This document shows positions 43,904-56,655 of a stretch of DNA of 64,000 nucleotides, in pieces. Positions within the stretch are counted from its first letter, which is position 1. Every line of letters starts with the position of its first letter. The notes under the pieces were generated by a model. It worked only from the letters and a program-made list of their open reading frames with translations. It searched no databases and was not told the DNA's origin. Source of the DNA: Gordius sp. MW1 (taxonomy: Eukaryota > Nematomorpha > Gordioida > Gordea > Gordiidae); the NCBI GenBank assembly GCA_964036665.1, contig OZ038526.1:24428001-24492000 (forward strand), read 5' to 3'. The translations under genes were made by a program, and so were the position numbers.

Positions 43904-44527
43904 CTAAAGGCAAATTAAAGTTTTATTATGTTTCATATATGTAATATCTTAATAACTATTGTGTCATTAGATAGAAACTTTTAAAATAATTTCTCATTTT
44001 TCACAAATAGAGGATTATATCCAAATAATTATGATCATTCTAAAATATATTAAATTAATGACCTGGCATAGCCATGGATTGAAATTGTATTAGATTTTAC
44101 AATTTTTATGATGATTTTCTGCTTGATATAAAAAAATTCTTTTGGGTCGTGTGTAATCTCATTTTAAAAATGCTAGTTAAAGTTGCAGTGCAGGAAATCT
44201 GCGACCAACTTTAAACCACTTTGGCTTAAATAAAATAAATTTAAATAATTTAGAGCAAGGAACGATGTTATAAAGGTTTGACTAAGTGTCAATGTCAAAA
44301 TCTCTTAAATTATAGGTTGTTCATTAAATCGGTAAACATACACTCTTGGGTAAATGGACTTTTAAAATTATTGTTTTTAAACACAAGTAGTACATGCGTT
44401 AGCCAATAAATTCGAATGTAATACTTAAAATTATGGGATTAAGAACAATGCTTAGGTAGATCTTGTTAAAATTTAATACCCTTGTACATCGAACTGAAAT
44501 TAGTGAATGTATCATATAAATATATAC
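43904..44527. other. Region upstream of the nucleophile exon, no exon found
   Basis: AT-rich. The N-terminal lipase exons (oxyanion HG motif) were looked for here and not found; they may be lost or lie further upstream. Confidence 0.4.
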
Positions 44528-44535
44528 TATATGAC

Positions 44536-45312
44536 TAGAGACGGGCACTGGCGGCCCGAGGCCCGCCCCGGCCCTAAATTTTGAGGCTTTAAAATTCCGC
44601 CGGGCCGGGCCTAATTTGGAAATTATAAGCCCGGCCCGGAATCATTTAATAGTAGTAGCCTAAGTCTTTTATTCTCTTTAAAACAATCTATAAATTTTCA
44701 AAAAATTAATTAATTATTACAAGTTATGGCATCTGTTAATTCTTCATTCATTTCGTGCTTTTTCTAATATACAAACAATTTGGTATGGAGAAAAAAAATA
44801 CTGCTAATAGCTGAAAATATTCAGAGATCTTTTTATAAAGTTAAAGAAAAGTTGACACCTACATAGAGTTTAAGATCAAGGAGAAAATATAGAATTATTG
44901 GAATGGTGGAAAAACCACAGTGGTCACTTTCCAGCGCTTAGCTTTCCTATTTGAAAGATTTTTTGACACCTGATTTATCTGCCTCTAGTGAGAGGGGTTT
45001 TTGTCAGAGGGCCGCATTTTTAAAGAGCGGAGAACAAATTTAAACGCGAAAATTCATTTTTGATGCCTGTGTTTTTTTGCATTAAAATAGTTTTATTATC
45101 AATTTATAATTTTATTATGTGCGTTTTATTTTTAATACAAATTTTTACCAAAATTGGGCATGATTAAATTTCTACAATTATTAAAATTCCGGGCCGGGCC
45201 CGGGCCTTGTTTTTAAAAATGCTAAAATTCGGGCCCAGGCCGGGCCTAATTTTTTTTATTTTAAATTCCGGGCTTGTGCTGGGCCTTAAAAAATTGATTT
45301 TGCAGGTCTCTA
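44536..45312 (+). mobile_element. hAT deletion derivative retaining the transposase C-terminus
   Basis: Inverted termini TAGAGAC / GTCTCTA; flanks TATATGAC (44,528-44,535) and TAAAAGAC (45,313-45,320), 6/8 matching. Subterminal blocks are GGCCCGGGCC-rich. On the plus strand about 44,875-45,010 reads IELLEWWKNHSGHFPALS then, after a break, KDFLTPDLSASSERGFCQRA, the hAT C-terminal dimerisation domain (family LEWW...FP.LS..A...L..PASSA.SER.FS). This anchors the whole GC-subterminal family of the window to hAT. Confidence 0.85.
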
Positions 45313-45320
45313 TAAAAGAC

Positions 45321-48018
45321 GCGGATGCTGGTTTATATATAAACAATAATTTTTTAGCAGCCTTTTAGGGACTTAAGGAAAAAATGCTAGGGTTTAACAA
45401 TTAAAATTATATAAGAAGTATGACATAAAATAAGACACATCGAATCTGTCTGATATAAAAATTACTAGCAATTTGTTCTATAATTTGGCATGAACAAGTT
45501 ATTGTAATATATGCTTTCATAATTTATAGCTACAGAATATCATTTAATTTAATTTGATTTCAATATTTTTAAAACTCATAACAAAACCTTAAAATTACGA
45601 TGGGCATATGTCTTTCTTTTGTATATATTTTAAGACGTCTTTTGAGTTACAATTGTATACAATTAAAAATAAAAAATTTGCAGAAATAAATTAATTTTGT
45701 AATTTAAATTTCTGCTTATTTTTGGCTTTATAATATTAATACAAATACACTTCTCATAATACGTCAATTTTCAAAGATTTTGATGTTATCCACTCCTAAT
45801 GACTATAATAAATAGGTCAATTAGTATTATTTTTAAGTATAAAATGTTTCTCGGCTAGATGCCTAATGTATTGTATTGAAACAATGCTGCTCAATTTTCA
45901 AATTTCAATTCTAGACTCATTTGAAATTTATTAAAGTAACCTTCTCGCCTGCGACTTTTTATTAGTAGAAGAGTAATTATTTCAAGAATAAAATATTTTT
46001 TAAAATATTTTTTTAATGACAACAGCTTGCTGCTATTGGATTTAAAATTTATCGGTCTGTAAGTGAACTAATTAATTTATTCCCCCTTATACGTCCACCC
46101 ATTGTAGAGGTTTATAAAACATGTTGATGATGGAAAACATCAATACTCTTTGAAATTATCTTATAATCTATTCGTATATATCTAAACCAAATCAAAATAT
46201 CTTAATTACAAAAATTATATACAATTAAAAATTTCAAACCTCCAATCCCAAAATTGTCAGTTTTCCGGCTTATAAATATTGTGCTTGTTTGAAAATATAT
46301 TTCAACGATAATCACCCATCCACACGTCGAAACCAGAGTCGGCTAGCTAGAACCCTAAATAAATAATATTACTAAATGTCACCAACGCCATTGATTTAAA
46401 TTTCAGTTATAAATTCCATTATTAATTTAAACCTGAAATTATTGAATCTTCTATCATTCATTTATACTAAATTCTGATTAATATTCCTGCAAAATCCAAA
46501 GTACTCTTGACCTACCTTAATTTTTAAAACCTTAGAGAACTTTAACTAATACAAAGTTTGAATTTTATTTTTAATTAGACTCAAATATTTAAGATTTTAA
46601 CCCTAAATTAAGACCAGAACGGATTAATTTTAGCACTTATGGTAAAAACCCTATAAAGGTTTGTCAGAATAGTTGTATAAAATACAATTTTAAGGAATAT
46701 GTCAATAAAAAACTCAACTCAAATCTTATAAAGAATTAAATTCTAATTTTAAAGACCCCCAAAAATTTATTCTTTTAACAAACCCGAACTAAGCCGGCTA
46801 AGAAGTCGGGAAGGTTTAAATCATAGTGTAGAGGAAATATTAATCCCCCCTACCACAATACATCTTAAGTGGATCATAAAAAGCCATTCTAACTCTAAGC
46901 CCTATCAAACAACTGACTTGAAACCACGACTGGTGCCTCAGCACATTTGAAGCATATACCTTGAAGGAGCCTTTAAAAGGAAGAGAGAAATTAGTTAATT
47001 TGGCTTTATACAACCTATATTTGAGAATTTAATTAAATGATTTGTAAGTGGCTCCGTAGTACAGGAAGTTATATTGAATCAAGAGCTAAATTTAAACTTG
47101 TAGGGCAAGAAAAAACTTTAATAGCTGTAAGCCTATGCCATGGTTTTAACATAGTATCTTCCTTGTCAACTTCTGTCGTCAACATGTTTTAGGGAAAGGA
47201 CATCCCCTTTCAATATAGTAAAAAGGCTTGTCGTTTATAATAACCTGATTAACACCCTTTTGCCTTAGTTTACAAACGGCAAGAGACCCGATGGCTCATC
47301 ATTCTATGGGCTCGTTGACTTTTAAAATTGTGAGAATCTGGTTTCGAATGTTAATTCAAGGTTGCTATGGGGAAGTCAGTGGGAAGCATTGAGGCAGCGT
47401 TCTTGCAAGAAATAGTTTAAACTTTTAAGATTTTGATGGACCTTAACAGTATTACAATTTTTTAAAATGGTGAAATAAGATAGCTATTTTACGATAGGAT
47501 GAAAATAGATATTCAGGATAACATTTAGTGAGGAATGGGGTTATAAATCCCGATTTCAAAGTAAGTGTCAAGGTAATTGGAGTTTGTTATGAACATTCAA
47601 TCTTATGAAAGTGTCATAAAATTATTGGAAAATTTAGGACTTAAGAAATATTTCCACATGTATTTATTAGGTTTATTTAAAAGAAGTGTCTATAAATGAT
47701 GTGAGCAAACCCGTGTCAAAATTACGATTATCTAAAACTTTCGTTCCAGCTGCTACGACCCTGTAACCCAGAACCTAAGGGTCATTACCGCTCTTATGAA
47801 TTTTGGGTGGTAAATCAATTATATGAATCCATGCCAGCTTGGAATATCAATAAACTACCCTTATAATTGAGCCAGTATTATTCTAAAATTCTAATTCTTA
47901 ATAAAGGGTAATAATCTAAGTCAAATTAATTTTAAAATTACAAGCTGGAATAGCCAATACCTCATCATCAGTCAAATTGATATTCAGTCATTTCGTATCA
48001 CCTATTGATCATTCTAAC
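45321..48018. other. AT-rich region, no gene supported
   Basis: Both strands were read without finding exons of the lipase or opsin families or other recognisable coding sequence. Confidence 0.4.
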
Positions 48019-48170
48019 CATGGGTGTAGCCAAGGGGGGCATTAAAAAAAATTTCAATGCAAAACCCTTAAAATTTAAAAAAATTCATGTTTTGCCCCTT
48101 CCTAATTGAACTTTTATTTAAACATTTCGCCCCTCCCCCCAACCTAATCCAAAACCTGGCTACTCCTATG
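48019..48170. mobile_element. CATGGG-type MITE (hAT-like)
   Basis: Termini CATGGGTGTAGCCA / TGGCTACTCCTATG; flanks ATTCTAAC (48,011-48,018) and ATTGTAAC (48,171-48,178), a 7/8 match. C- and G-rich tracts inside, 152 bp. Related copy at 53,717-53,803. Confidence 0.8.
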
Positions 48171-48221
48171 ATTGTAACATATGAGGCAATCCTGCTTACG
48201 TCATTGAACGTGTGTATGTAT

Positions 48222-48384
48222 TAGTGTTGTAAAAACATTAAACATAAACAGACCAAAGGTTTGACCAAAAAAACCTTTAGTCTATTTATGGGACTAAAAA
48301 AACAGGCCAAAAATTTGGTTTGTTGATGCTTAGTCGACAAACCAAAGGTCGACCAAACAAAACCCAGCCATTTTAACAACACTA
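48222..48384. mobile_element. TAGTGTTG-type hAT MITE
   Basis: Termini TAGTGTTGT / ACAACACTA and a perfect 8-bp duplication GTATGTAT (48,214-48,221; 48,385-48,392). Its right half (GGTCGACCAAACAAAACCC) matches the intronic opsin MITE. 163 bp, non-coding. Confidence 0.9.
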
Positions 48385-48392
48385 GTATGTAT

Positions 48393-51215
48393 GTTATATG
48401 CTGGATTCGTAGTTACCTAAACTTTCATTTTGTGATTTGACCCAAGAGTTAGAAGCTGAGAATATGCCATGTTGCAAATAAATAACGGGTTTTCTAATGA
48501 AATTTTATCTTGGTTCCGTCTCGTTAAAGATTCTTGGCCCAATTCTGTGCAATTTAAGCCAAAGTCCATCTGACGTGTTAGCTAAGTAGGATCTTAACTA
48601 GTATTTTCTAACGATTTATGGTTTATATATTATTATTATGACATTCCAGTAAAATAATGTCAGAATATTTACCGTGGGAGTTAGTAAATTAATCTTTAAT
48701 TTATTCAGCACTTGGAAGATCGGCGTTTCATTTATTTCTTGAGTAACGTCTACTGTTCATAATCAAATAAAGGTGTAATTAAAAATTATAAATTAGAGTC
48801 ATGTTAAAAAATATGTGCTTTGATTATAAATGCAATCATCATATTAGTACAATAATTCCAAATAATACTTAATGTCTATCCACAAGATCTATCCTCGCTA
48901 ATTTTTAAAGTGTATTGTTCTTGTAATATTCCAAAACTTTATTTTATGTTTTTAATTATATTTAATGGAAAAGATTGATGATTCCTTAAACTCTGTAAAG
49001 AAAAGGACATAGTTCAAAAAGAGATACACATACGACTCATGCAAACGCGGAGGCCACTGAATTTCTCAATAATTCCTCAACCCTGCCTAACATCTCCTCA
49101 CCACATACACTTTCTTTTTGGGAAATTTAAATAACATGAATAGTGCAATGCTTAGAACACCTATTAACATCTTGCACTAGCGTGGACCATAGACTAGATA
49201 GACTGCTGATCAATGCCCAATGCGTACCCTTCTTTCCACCATTTTAATATTAACATGGTAGAGTAGTGATTATATAGATATTAATATTAGTAATTTTTGT
49301 GAATAAAATAATCTTAAAGGTAAATAAAAAATACTAAATTGGGTAGATATCAAAAACATTATTCTAAAATAAATATCATATACACAATATATAAAAATTT
49401 TAAATGTAAAAATTGTGATGAAAGTTTGTTTAATAGCGCCATCTATATCTTATACAATATTAATTTATTAACGGTTGTTCAAATTTATAAACTAATGAGG
49501 AAGGTAAATGACTGTTATAGCGCAAAATGACATGGTTGAAATACACCAGTTGTTGTCATCAAAATGGAGGAAAATTTGATGCACAAAATATCACATGGAA
49601 CATATGGCATGAGCAGTCTATTTAGTCTAAGCCAAGAACTAAGGTCAATTTGGCAGTATAGATTTTTTTATAATTTTAGACTCTCACTAGACACTGCTTT
49701 TGTGAAAGATTAGAATATGTTTAATATTAACTTATAAAATTCTACGTCAAAACTAACACTTGTATATAGTAATAAGTAATAAATGCAAAGTTTAAATAGA
49801 TTTCGACTTAGAATAGGATTGCATCAACCAAAGGTCTGCAGGCTCTGTGCTCTTTAAAAATATTCAAAGTGGGTAAGCCTCGTCACGTATGGTTTATTGC
49901 GCTGAAATTAATATGGTTTTTTTTCATGAACCATGTTTCTTTATAGAATCTATTCAGCAAGATTGTCGTTATAAAAACTATGACACTAAACAATAAAAAA
50001 TCTCTCCTTGACTTAGAATTGCATTAATACACCTGGACTGGCGGTCCGGTAAACCTAAATAAATAACATAGCAGAAATTTATCTAATCAATTGAAAAAAT
50101 TTATGGTTAGAAAAGTTTGTCTACCAAAATTATCAATTATTTCTATTTTATTTTAGTCATTTAATATGATTGATAAGGATTGTTTTTTTGGCAAACTCGA
50201 TGATTTTATTTAATTTTACCCTGCTGGGCATTGTAAATAAAGGAGGCGGAAAAGTCAGGTAAGTTGGAGTGATCGATATTAATTATAAAATGTTGGTAAG
50301 GGACTAGAAAATTTCTATAGGGGAGACCGCAGCTAGAATAGCCATAAAAGATTCAGTTGCGTTTTTAAAAGATTTAAAAATTATTTTGCCAATTTTAGAC
50401 ATATTTTAATTATGGGAAAAATTAATTTTTTATAATTCCACAAATTGAATTAGGCAAAAACCCTCAAAAATTTCAGGAGTGAACGAGACAAATTGTAAAG
50501 AATAGCTGAATAAGAAAACGGTTATTCAAAACAAACACAAAATTCAAACTTAATATGGTTATATTTCACCCATTACAAATATAAAATGGGTAAACCATTA
50601 TTTTTTGCTATAATTTAATATGTAGGGGAGACCGTATAGGTGTCTTGAGGATATACTATATCCTATACATATCTTCTCAATTAATTTCTTTAATATTAAT
50701 TTTATATCAAATTTTATATACAAAATATACTTTATATAGGCGCATTTAGGCAAAAAAGTTTTTTTAGAAAAAAGTATACAGGAAAAATTATATAGTTTTT
50801 TTGGGGCTAAAAACTCCTTTTTAGTTAATCTTTTTCATAACTTTTTGACTGTCAGTTTTTTAGAACCCAATCCAGTTTTAGGTGACAGAGTGTGAATTTA
50901 TATAATAAATGATGGGAATAAACAGTTTTGTTATAAAAAACTCTGTCATAACAACCCCTGAAAAAACACATGGGGCTTTTGAGACCGGGACTATAATGAC
51001 ATTTTATTCATTCAGACATTCAGAAAAGTGTAATTTTATAAGTTCAAAACAAATCACGTGCAAACATGGGTTAGTTAATAATTTGTGCTCGAGTTTGTAA
51101 AATCCTCATTCCACCACTCATAAAATCATATCCTTGCCCCACCTCCAACCTTTTATTTAATTTCTACGGATGAAAAATCAAGTTTATTAAGCAAATAAAA
51201 AAAAATAGTTAAGGT
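48393..51215. other. AT-rich region, no gene supported
   Basis: Two short direct repeats GGGGAGACCG (about 50,323 and 50,625) are the only local structure noted. The open stretch 50,909-51,100 has no recognisable motif. Confidence 0.4.
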
Positions 51216-51224
51216 ATAACAAGG

Positions 51225-51300
51225 GGCTTCGGCCCTGGTGGGAGGGGGGGGGAAGGAGGGAAGGAGGGAGGAGGCGGGCAGGAGGGAAGGGGCGAGGGTC
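51225..51300 (+). repeat. Purine-rich GGGAGG low-complexity tract
   Basis: About 60 bp of GGGGGGGGG and GGAGGGAAGG units with many G-runs, able in principle to form a G-quadruplex on the plus strand. Confidence 0.7.
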
Positions 51301-52084
51301 CGAATTGTAGTTCGTTTTTTAGTTTTAGTCCAATTGCTTATTTTAGGGTATTGTTTTTACGAAACTCATCTATACTCCGTATAAACATAGCATACTTACT
51401 ATGCAATTTATGGGCGATAAAGGTGAGAAGGGGGCAAGCAGGAGTCAGATAATACTCGTACAATGTTGTAATTGTTTTTTTAAAAATACTACTTTCATAA
51501 AGTATTAATAAATGTTTTATAGCAGTTTTTTATATGCAAAAAAACTAGGTTATCATTTTACATTTTATATTTGATTGTGAGGAATAGGTTTTCTTTCATT
51601 CATTTCTTTTTATCAAATTCTAAATTAATCAAAATGGCGAAGAAAACGCAAATAATGATCATAGAAAAGCCAATAGTCATCCTTCCAAAACATACTTTTA
51701 ATTTAGAGTTTTTTTGATACTGTATAAATAAAACAATTTGGTGTAGGCGACCCATAATTTGAATTATGGCTATAGATATAGACTCTATTCAAATCATGGG
51801 CATATGTATAGTATAAACAAGAAAGCAACAATGAAATGGTAACATTTTATCTAAACTAGCGAGTAAAACAATGGATTATGGTGCGAATATTAGATGCGAC
51901 GGTGAAATAAAGATGAAAATTTTGGATTATATTCATGGTTAGGTTAGTGGATAGCAGTTTTATTAGCAAAAAGGAACAGGGCAAACCATTTGTAAGACTA
52001 TATATATAAAGAACCTTGTAAGGGGTGTGGGGTGCGGTGAGACGTGGGAAAAAAATTATATAAGGGCAAAAAATAGAATAAAAA

Positions 52085-52600
52085 TTTCGATATAAACTTT
52101 AGCCAGTGGAAATTTTTTCTAATGGTCAGCTGGTCAAAAAACTTCTAAATTCATAACGACCAAACATAAAAACTAAAAAATTTCCAATCAGACTTGGCCA
52201 TTGGTTATTTTTTCCATTGGTCAGTAGCCAGCAGAGGGCCAAATAGTTAGATATACACCCAGCCCAGTGGTCATTTTTTCTAATGGTCAGCAGACAGCCA
52301 AATACTAGCCTATAATTATAATCGAGAGAAAAAAACCGATTTCCAAACCCACTTTGGCAAGTGGTCATTTTTTGCATTGGTCAGTAGCCAGCAGACGGCC
52401 AAATAGCCTATAATTATAAAATAGAAAAAAAAATTTTGATATACACTTTGGCCAGTAGTCATCTTTTCTGATGGTCAGCAGCCAGGAGGTCAAAAAGCGT
52501 CTAAATACATTAGGGCCAAATATTAAAAAAAAAATTCCAATCACACTTTGGTCATTGGTCATTTTTTCCATTAGTCAGTGGCCAACAGACGGCCAAAAAG
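52085..52600. repeat. Diverged minisatellite, TGGCCAGTGGTCATTTTTTC units
   Basis: Five to six imperfect units of about 80-120 bp, each with a variant of GGCCAGTGGTCATTTTTTC, then ATGGTCAGCAGCCAG and an A-rich spacer. Short open frames here arise from the repeat and are not genes. Confidence 0.75.
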
Positions 52601-52689
52601 CCCATATGTTTAATCTAATTAACAAGAACAATATATCATCAATGCAAAATTAAGTTCATAACTAAAGGAAAAATTTACAGAGCAGCAAA

Positions 52690-53130
52690 TATCCAATTAA
52701 AAAATTAAGAATCTTGACCTTTGGTCGGGGTTAAATAATGTAGAGCAACGGTCATCATTTGCAAGGAATTTTTTAGCCAGCTTCGCAAGCATCCGTTATA
52801 AAGCAACAACCTAGACAAATTGTCAAAAGAAATTCCCAAAACAGAAAATATAAATTTCTAATAAACAGAATTTTTGCCTCTGGCCGGGGTCAGATAAAGT
52901 AGAAGTAAGCAACGGTCATCATAATTTGCTGGGAATCATTTAGCCATTTTCGCAATTATCCGATATATAGCAATAACTTAGCCCAGTTTCCCCAAAAATT
53001 TTATGTATAAAGCTAATTAGTCGGGCACAACAACAAAATGGATATTTGGCTCGAGCGAGGTCAAAAAAATTAAACCAACCAACGGTCATGAGCATTTCTG
53101 TTTGCAAAAGCGAAATAAAAGTCTTTTACA
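52690..53130. repeat. Second tandem repeat, about 185-bp unit
   Basis: Two to three units sharing TGACCTTTGGTCGGGGTTA / TGCCTCTGGCCGGGGTCAG, GCAACGGTCATCAT, TTAGCCA..TTCGCAA and ATCCG. A weaker third unit begins near 53,050 (GGCTCGAGCGAGGTCA). Confidence 0.65.
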
Positions 53131-53708
53131 GAAGAATAAGCCCACAGCCATTAAAAATATCCACGGCATTTATGCATAAATTACCAGTTGGACAACGGAC
53201 GGACGGACAAAAAGCGAGCCCATAAATTGCATAGCAATTACAGCCAAACAAACTTTGCCTCTCCCTCTATAAAAAATCTACAAAAACTAAAGTTAATAAA
53301 AAAATTTAAAAAAATAAAGATTGTTGATGCATGCAAAGAATATGGATTTAACATTAGCATGAAGATTGCTTTACATGTAAATGACAAAATACACATATGT
53401 TTACAATTTTAATGTTTTTTAGTTCTTAAAAATAATTACAAGGATAATACAACTAGCCTCGGCTAGACTACGTTAAAACGAGCCACAACTTAATAAAATA
53501 TTCAAGCAAATTTCTTCGCTTATATCTCAATTTACCAATTATTTTGCTAAAATTTGTTTTTTTACATATGTCCCTCAATCAATTTGACTGAAATTTTAAT
53601 TGGCTGCAGGCTAAGAGTATGGGAAGGAAGTCAAAGCCATAATGAAGATTTATTCGTAAACGGTTTATAAGGTTAAAGATTTTCGGATAATTCACTTAAT
53701 ATTATATG
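53131..53708. other. Spacer, no gene supported
   Basis: Includes a GGACGGACGGAC run near 53,195 and a lysine-rich open stretch (53,188-53,412) judged not to be a gene. Confidence 0.4.
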
Positions 53709-53716
53709 GCCGTTGA

Positions 53717-53803
53717 CATGGGCTTAACCAGGGAGGGCGGCTGCCAATCCCCCTTTAAATCATGGCTAAAATTTTAAAAAATTTTCTGCTGGCTAGGCCC
53801 ATG
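53717..53803. mobile_element. Short CATGGG-type MITE
   Basis: Termini CATGGGCTTAACCAG / CTGGCTAGGCCCATG; flanks GCCGTTGA and GCCGTTCG (6/8). 87 bp; same family as 48,019-48,170. Confidence 0.75.
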
Positions 53804-53811
53804 GCCGTTCG

Positions 53812-54980
53812 ATTATTTTTCAATATGATAATAATTAAACCAAAAAAGCTTGGTAAATAAAATGTAAGAAACTGAATTTGATTAGCATATTGTAATTTAT
53901 CATTGTTTAAATTTGATCAACCATTGAAAGAAATTATATTATTTATATTATCTATGCTATCTGTAAACTAGGTAAATTTAAACATTTGAACCTATAATGA
54001 TATTTGAATTTTACAGTAATAAATTGCTTCACAGTTATATAATCATGAATTTAAGAGTACTAACCATTTATTGTAAATTCAGTTTGCTGAATTATAAGTG
54101 AATTAAAGTATAATATGCACGCACACAAGTATGAGGCGGTTTAACAAGTTTAAAAGTGTCATCTATAAGGATAAGGAAATAGTTTATTTTATAAGCTATT
54201 CAATTTTGGCAATAAAATTTTTTTGTAACTGCCTACAATTTAAAAAGGGGCTTAAGCTAAAATTTAATAATTAAATTATAAATTTAAAGTTATATCACTT
54301 GGTACAAAATTTTATAACTAGTTTTGAAATATTTAAACAATTTAAGTTGGGTGTGTTTTATATTATAGTTTTTGTAAAATTAGTTGTTATTTTATGTACA
54401 TAAACTTCGTTTCATGAACTTATTATTACGTAATTAAATTTTGAACTCTAAAAATTTGCAAATTATTTTAGTCAAGCACTAAGGTTTACATGTTAATAAT
54501 CAAGTTTACTTTTATAATAATTCACGTGAGATAATGCTGTCCATTAACTAAGTCCGAAATGTCAATATAAATTTGATTAATTTTTAATCGTTCACGCAAA
54601 AATTAGACAATATTATTATATCTATAAGTGTCTCCGTTTGCAAAATTGTTTTTACTATTGTGTTATATTAGTTGCATAAAATCAGCATAATCAGGGTATC
54701 AGTGAAACGATAAATACATATTTTTTAAAATTGCATAAAATTTTTAAACTTTACATTAAAAAAAAACTAATCTTTTGATATTTTAATATTATTCAATATT
54801 ATAAAATGGTTTTTCTTACAAATTTAGAAATGATTTGTATTTGCATCTAAAATTATGTCAAAAAAAGATTCACTCTTCTTAAGCTCAAGTTTTTTGAATA
54901 GTTTCTGTAGTATAATTATTATAATGTATTGTACCGCGATATACGTAAGCACATGTGATATAATTTGAATAAAAGACTTA
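53812..54980. other. AT-rich region, no gene supported
   Basis: No exon, RNA gene or repeat border recognised upstream of the foldback element at 54,981. Confidence 0.4.
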
Positions 54981-55134
54981 GGTGCCCTATCAACTCGCCG
55001 AAAACAATCTCGCCGAATTTAATGTCCCTCAGCTTAAAATCGTCCCCCATTCAACCAATCACAAAATGGGGGACTTTTTTTAGTTGGGGGACATTAAATT
55101 CGGCGAGATTGTTTTCGGCAAGTTGACGGGCCAC
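54981..55134. mobile_element. Foldback MITE with about 70-bp arms
   Basis: GGTGCCC...GGGCCACC termini; almost the entire element is an inverted repeat (GCCGAAAACAATCTCGCCG with its complement, and GTCCCCCATT / AATGGGGGAC inside). Flanks AAAGACTTA / AAAGACTAA (8/9) suggest a 9-bp duplication as in Mutator-like elements, though an 8-bp hAT-type one is not excluded. It sits just before the old Gypsy gag and supplies the first in-frame codons upstream of it. Confidence 0.8.
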
Positions 55135-55162
55135 CAAAGACTAAGTTCCAAAACACAACAAA

Positions 55163-56000
55163 TGGCGACGAAGATAGGATTAGAAATGCCAATAATGAAA
55201 AGCCCAGATGATATGAAGAATTTAGACTTATCAAAAATTTCTCTCCGGGAATATTTGTCTGAAATGGACATAGAAGAGTATCTTGAAAATATGAATTATA
55301 TTATAAAGGTTAATGCTTTAGAAGATATGTTACAACAAATATATAAAAATCTGTTACTTGCATATTTTGGGATTAATAATATTAAAGAAATTAAAAATTA
55401 TTTATACCCTAAATCCCTGGACTCATCTACATGGAAGGAAATTCACAAGGCTTGTTTAGCTTTATTTAAACCACTGGAGTCAGAATTTACTTCCAGGTCA
55501 AAATTCATTCAAATGAAACGTCTAAGGAGAAACAATAATGTCATTTGCTCAAAGATTAAAAGAATTGGCTAGAATATCCAACCTTAAATGTGATATAGAT
55601 GAAAGGATCAGAAATCAATTCATTGCAGGATGTCAGGTAACTATGTAAGATGTTAAATTACGTACGCACTTTCCCAATACAATAAATTCAGATGGAACAA
55701 ATATAACATTTAGACAAGTCTTTGGTTTAGCAATGACATTAGAAAAAACAGAACAAGAGGTAAATTATGGTATCAATAAAGTACAAAATAACTATACGAG
55801 GGTTTTTATAAGAATTAGACAAGACCCAATAGCAGCAACAGTTTATGCAAATTGTCCAGCAATCTATGCCACATGTGATAAATGCAAGAAAATAGGACAT
55901 TTTGCAAAGGTTTGTAAAGGTAAACCTATTTATAATTTCAGGGTGAAAATGGATATGGAAGTTCAGAAGACAATTCAATTAATCAAGTTAAAAGAGTAGG
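55163..56000 (+). pseudogene. gag: Old Gypsy gag (Gypsy-4), frameshifted
   Basis: Begins MATKIGLEMPIMKSPDDM. The capsid part LLLAYFGINNIKEIKNYLYP parallels LLLTYVGLNNLTKIRDYLYP of Gypsy-1, so it is a diverged relative. A frameshift near 55,540 and a stop near 55,647 break it. The frame resumes at 55,733 and has the zinc knuckle CDKCKKIGHFAKVC near 55,875-55,915. No LTR was found on either side. Confidence 0.85.
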
Positions 56001-56019
56001 GGTTAATAGAGCTACTATA

Positions 56020-56316
56020 ATGGCACGTTTGAATGATATTCTCTATTGTCTTGAATATGATACTGGAGCACAGGTATCAGTTACTAACAAGAAGATATGG
56101 AACCAAGTGGGCAGTCCCAAGTTAAGACAAACTAATAACCTAACCGCGTATGGTCAAAAGACGCTAGATATTATGGGGGAAGTGATTATAAAAATGGAAG
56201 TTGGAGAAAAGGTTAAGAATTTACCTGCAATTGTCACTAAAAGCATGGATGTACCGTTGTTTGGGTTACCTTGGATTTTAGAATTCGGTTTGGAGATTCC
56301 GATGTGTAAGGATTAA
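56020..56316 (+). pseudogene. pol: Old Gypsy protease (Gypsy-4)
   Basis: YDTGAQVSVTNKKIWNQVG (DTG active site), SPKLRQTNNLTAYGQKTL, then VPLFGLPWILEFGLEIP, the same segments as in Gypsy-1. It ends in a stop before the RT segment. Confidence 0.85.
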
Positions 56317-56655
56317 CAAAGTCTACAAGGAGGTCAACACAATTAATGGCAGATTAAATAATTTTAATTAAGAATTTTCAGAAAATTTGGATAACAGGCA
56401 CGGAGAAATCAATAGCAATCCAGTTCAAAATGTAAAAACAGATGCATCAGGTAGAATAATTCCTGCCCGTCGTGTTCCCTTTCCCTAAAGACAACCGATT
56501 GAGATGGAGCTTGAAAGATTGGTTGCGACTAACATAATTGAAAAAGTGGACCCTACTAAAACTGGAATTGAATTGGCTATACCAACTGTAAATGTGAGAA
56601 AAAACAATGGTTGTATTAGATTTTGTGGAGATTGCAAAAATACCTTAAATGAGCA
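56317..56655 (+). pseudogene. pol: Old Gypsy RT N-terminus, truncated at a fusion junction
   Basis: ARRVPFP then a stop, then MELERLVATNIIEKVDPTKT and GCIRFCGDCKNTLNEQ, equivalent to GQVRICGDFRLTINHT of Gypsy-1. Directly after this point the sequence becomes the N-terminus of an RNA-binding protein copy; the RT palm, RNase H and integrase are absent. Confidence 0.8.

Noticed and set aside
51225-51300. G-rich tract as a telomeric or CRISPR-like repeat
   Set aside because: Irregular low-complexity purine tract without a fixed unit or spacers.
43910-52000. Search for lipase N-terminal exons (HG oxyanion motif, DVWLGNxRG)
   Set aside because: No stretch on the minus strand matched; the exons may be deleted or outside what can be recognised by eye.
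53188-53412. 74-codon plus-strand ORF
   Set aside because: Starts inside a GGACGGAC simple repeat and has only lysine-rich low-complexity sequence.
55084-55162. Upstream extension of the gag ORF (MGDIKFGEIVFGKLTG...)
   Set aside because: These codons lie in the right arm of the foldback MITE and are open by chance; gag homology begins near 55,163.
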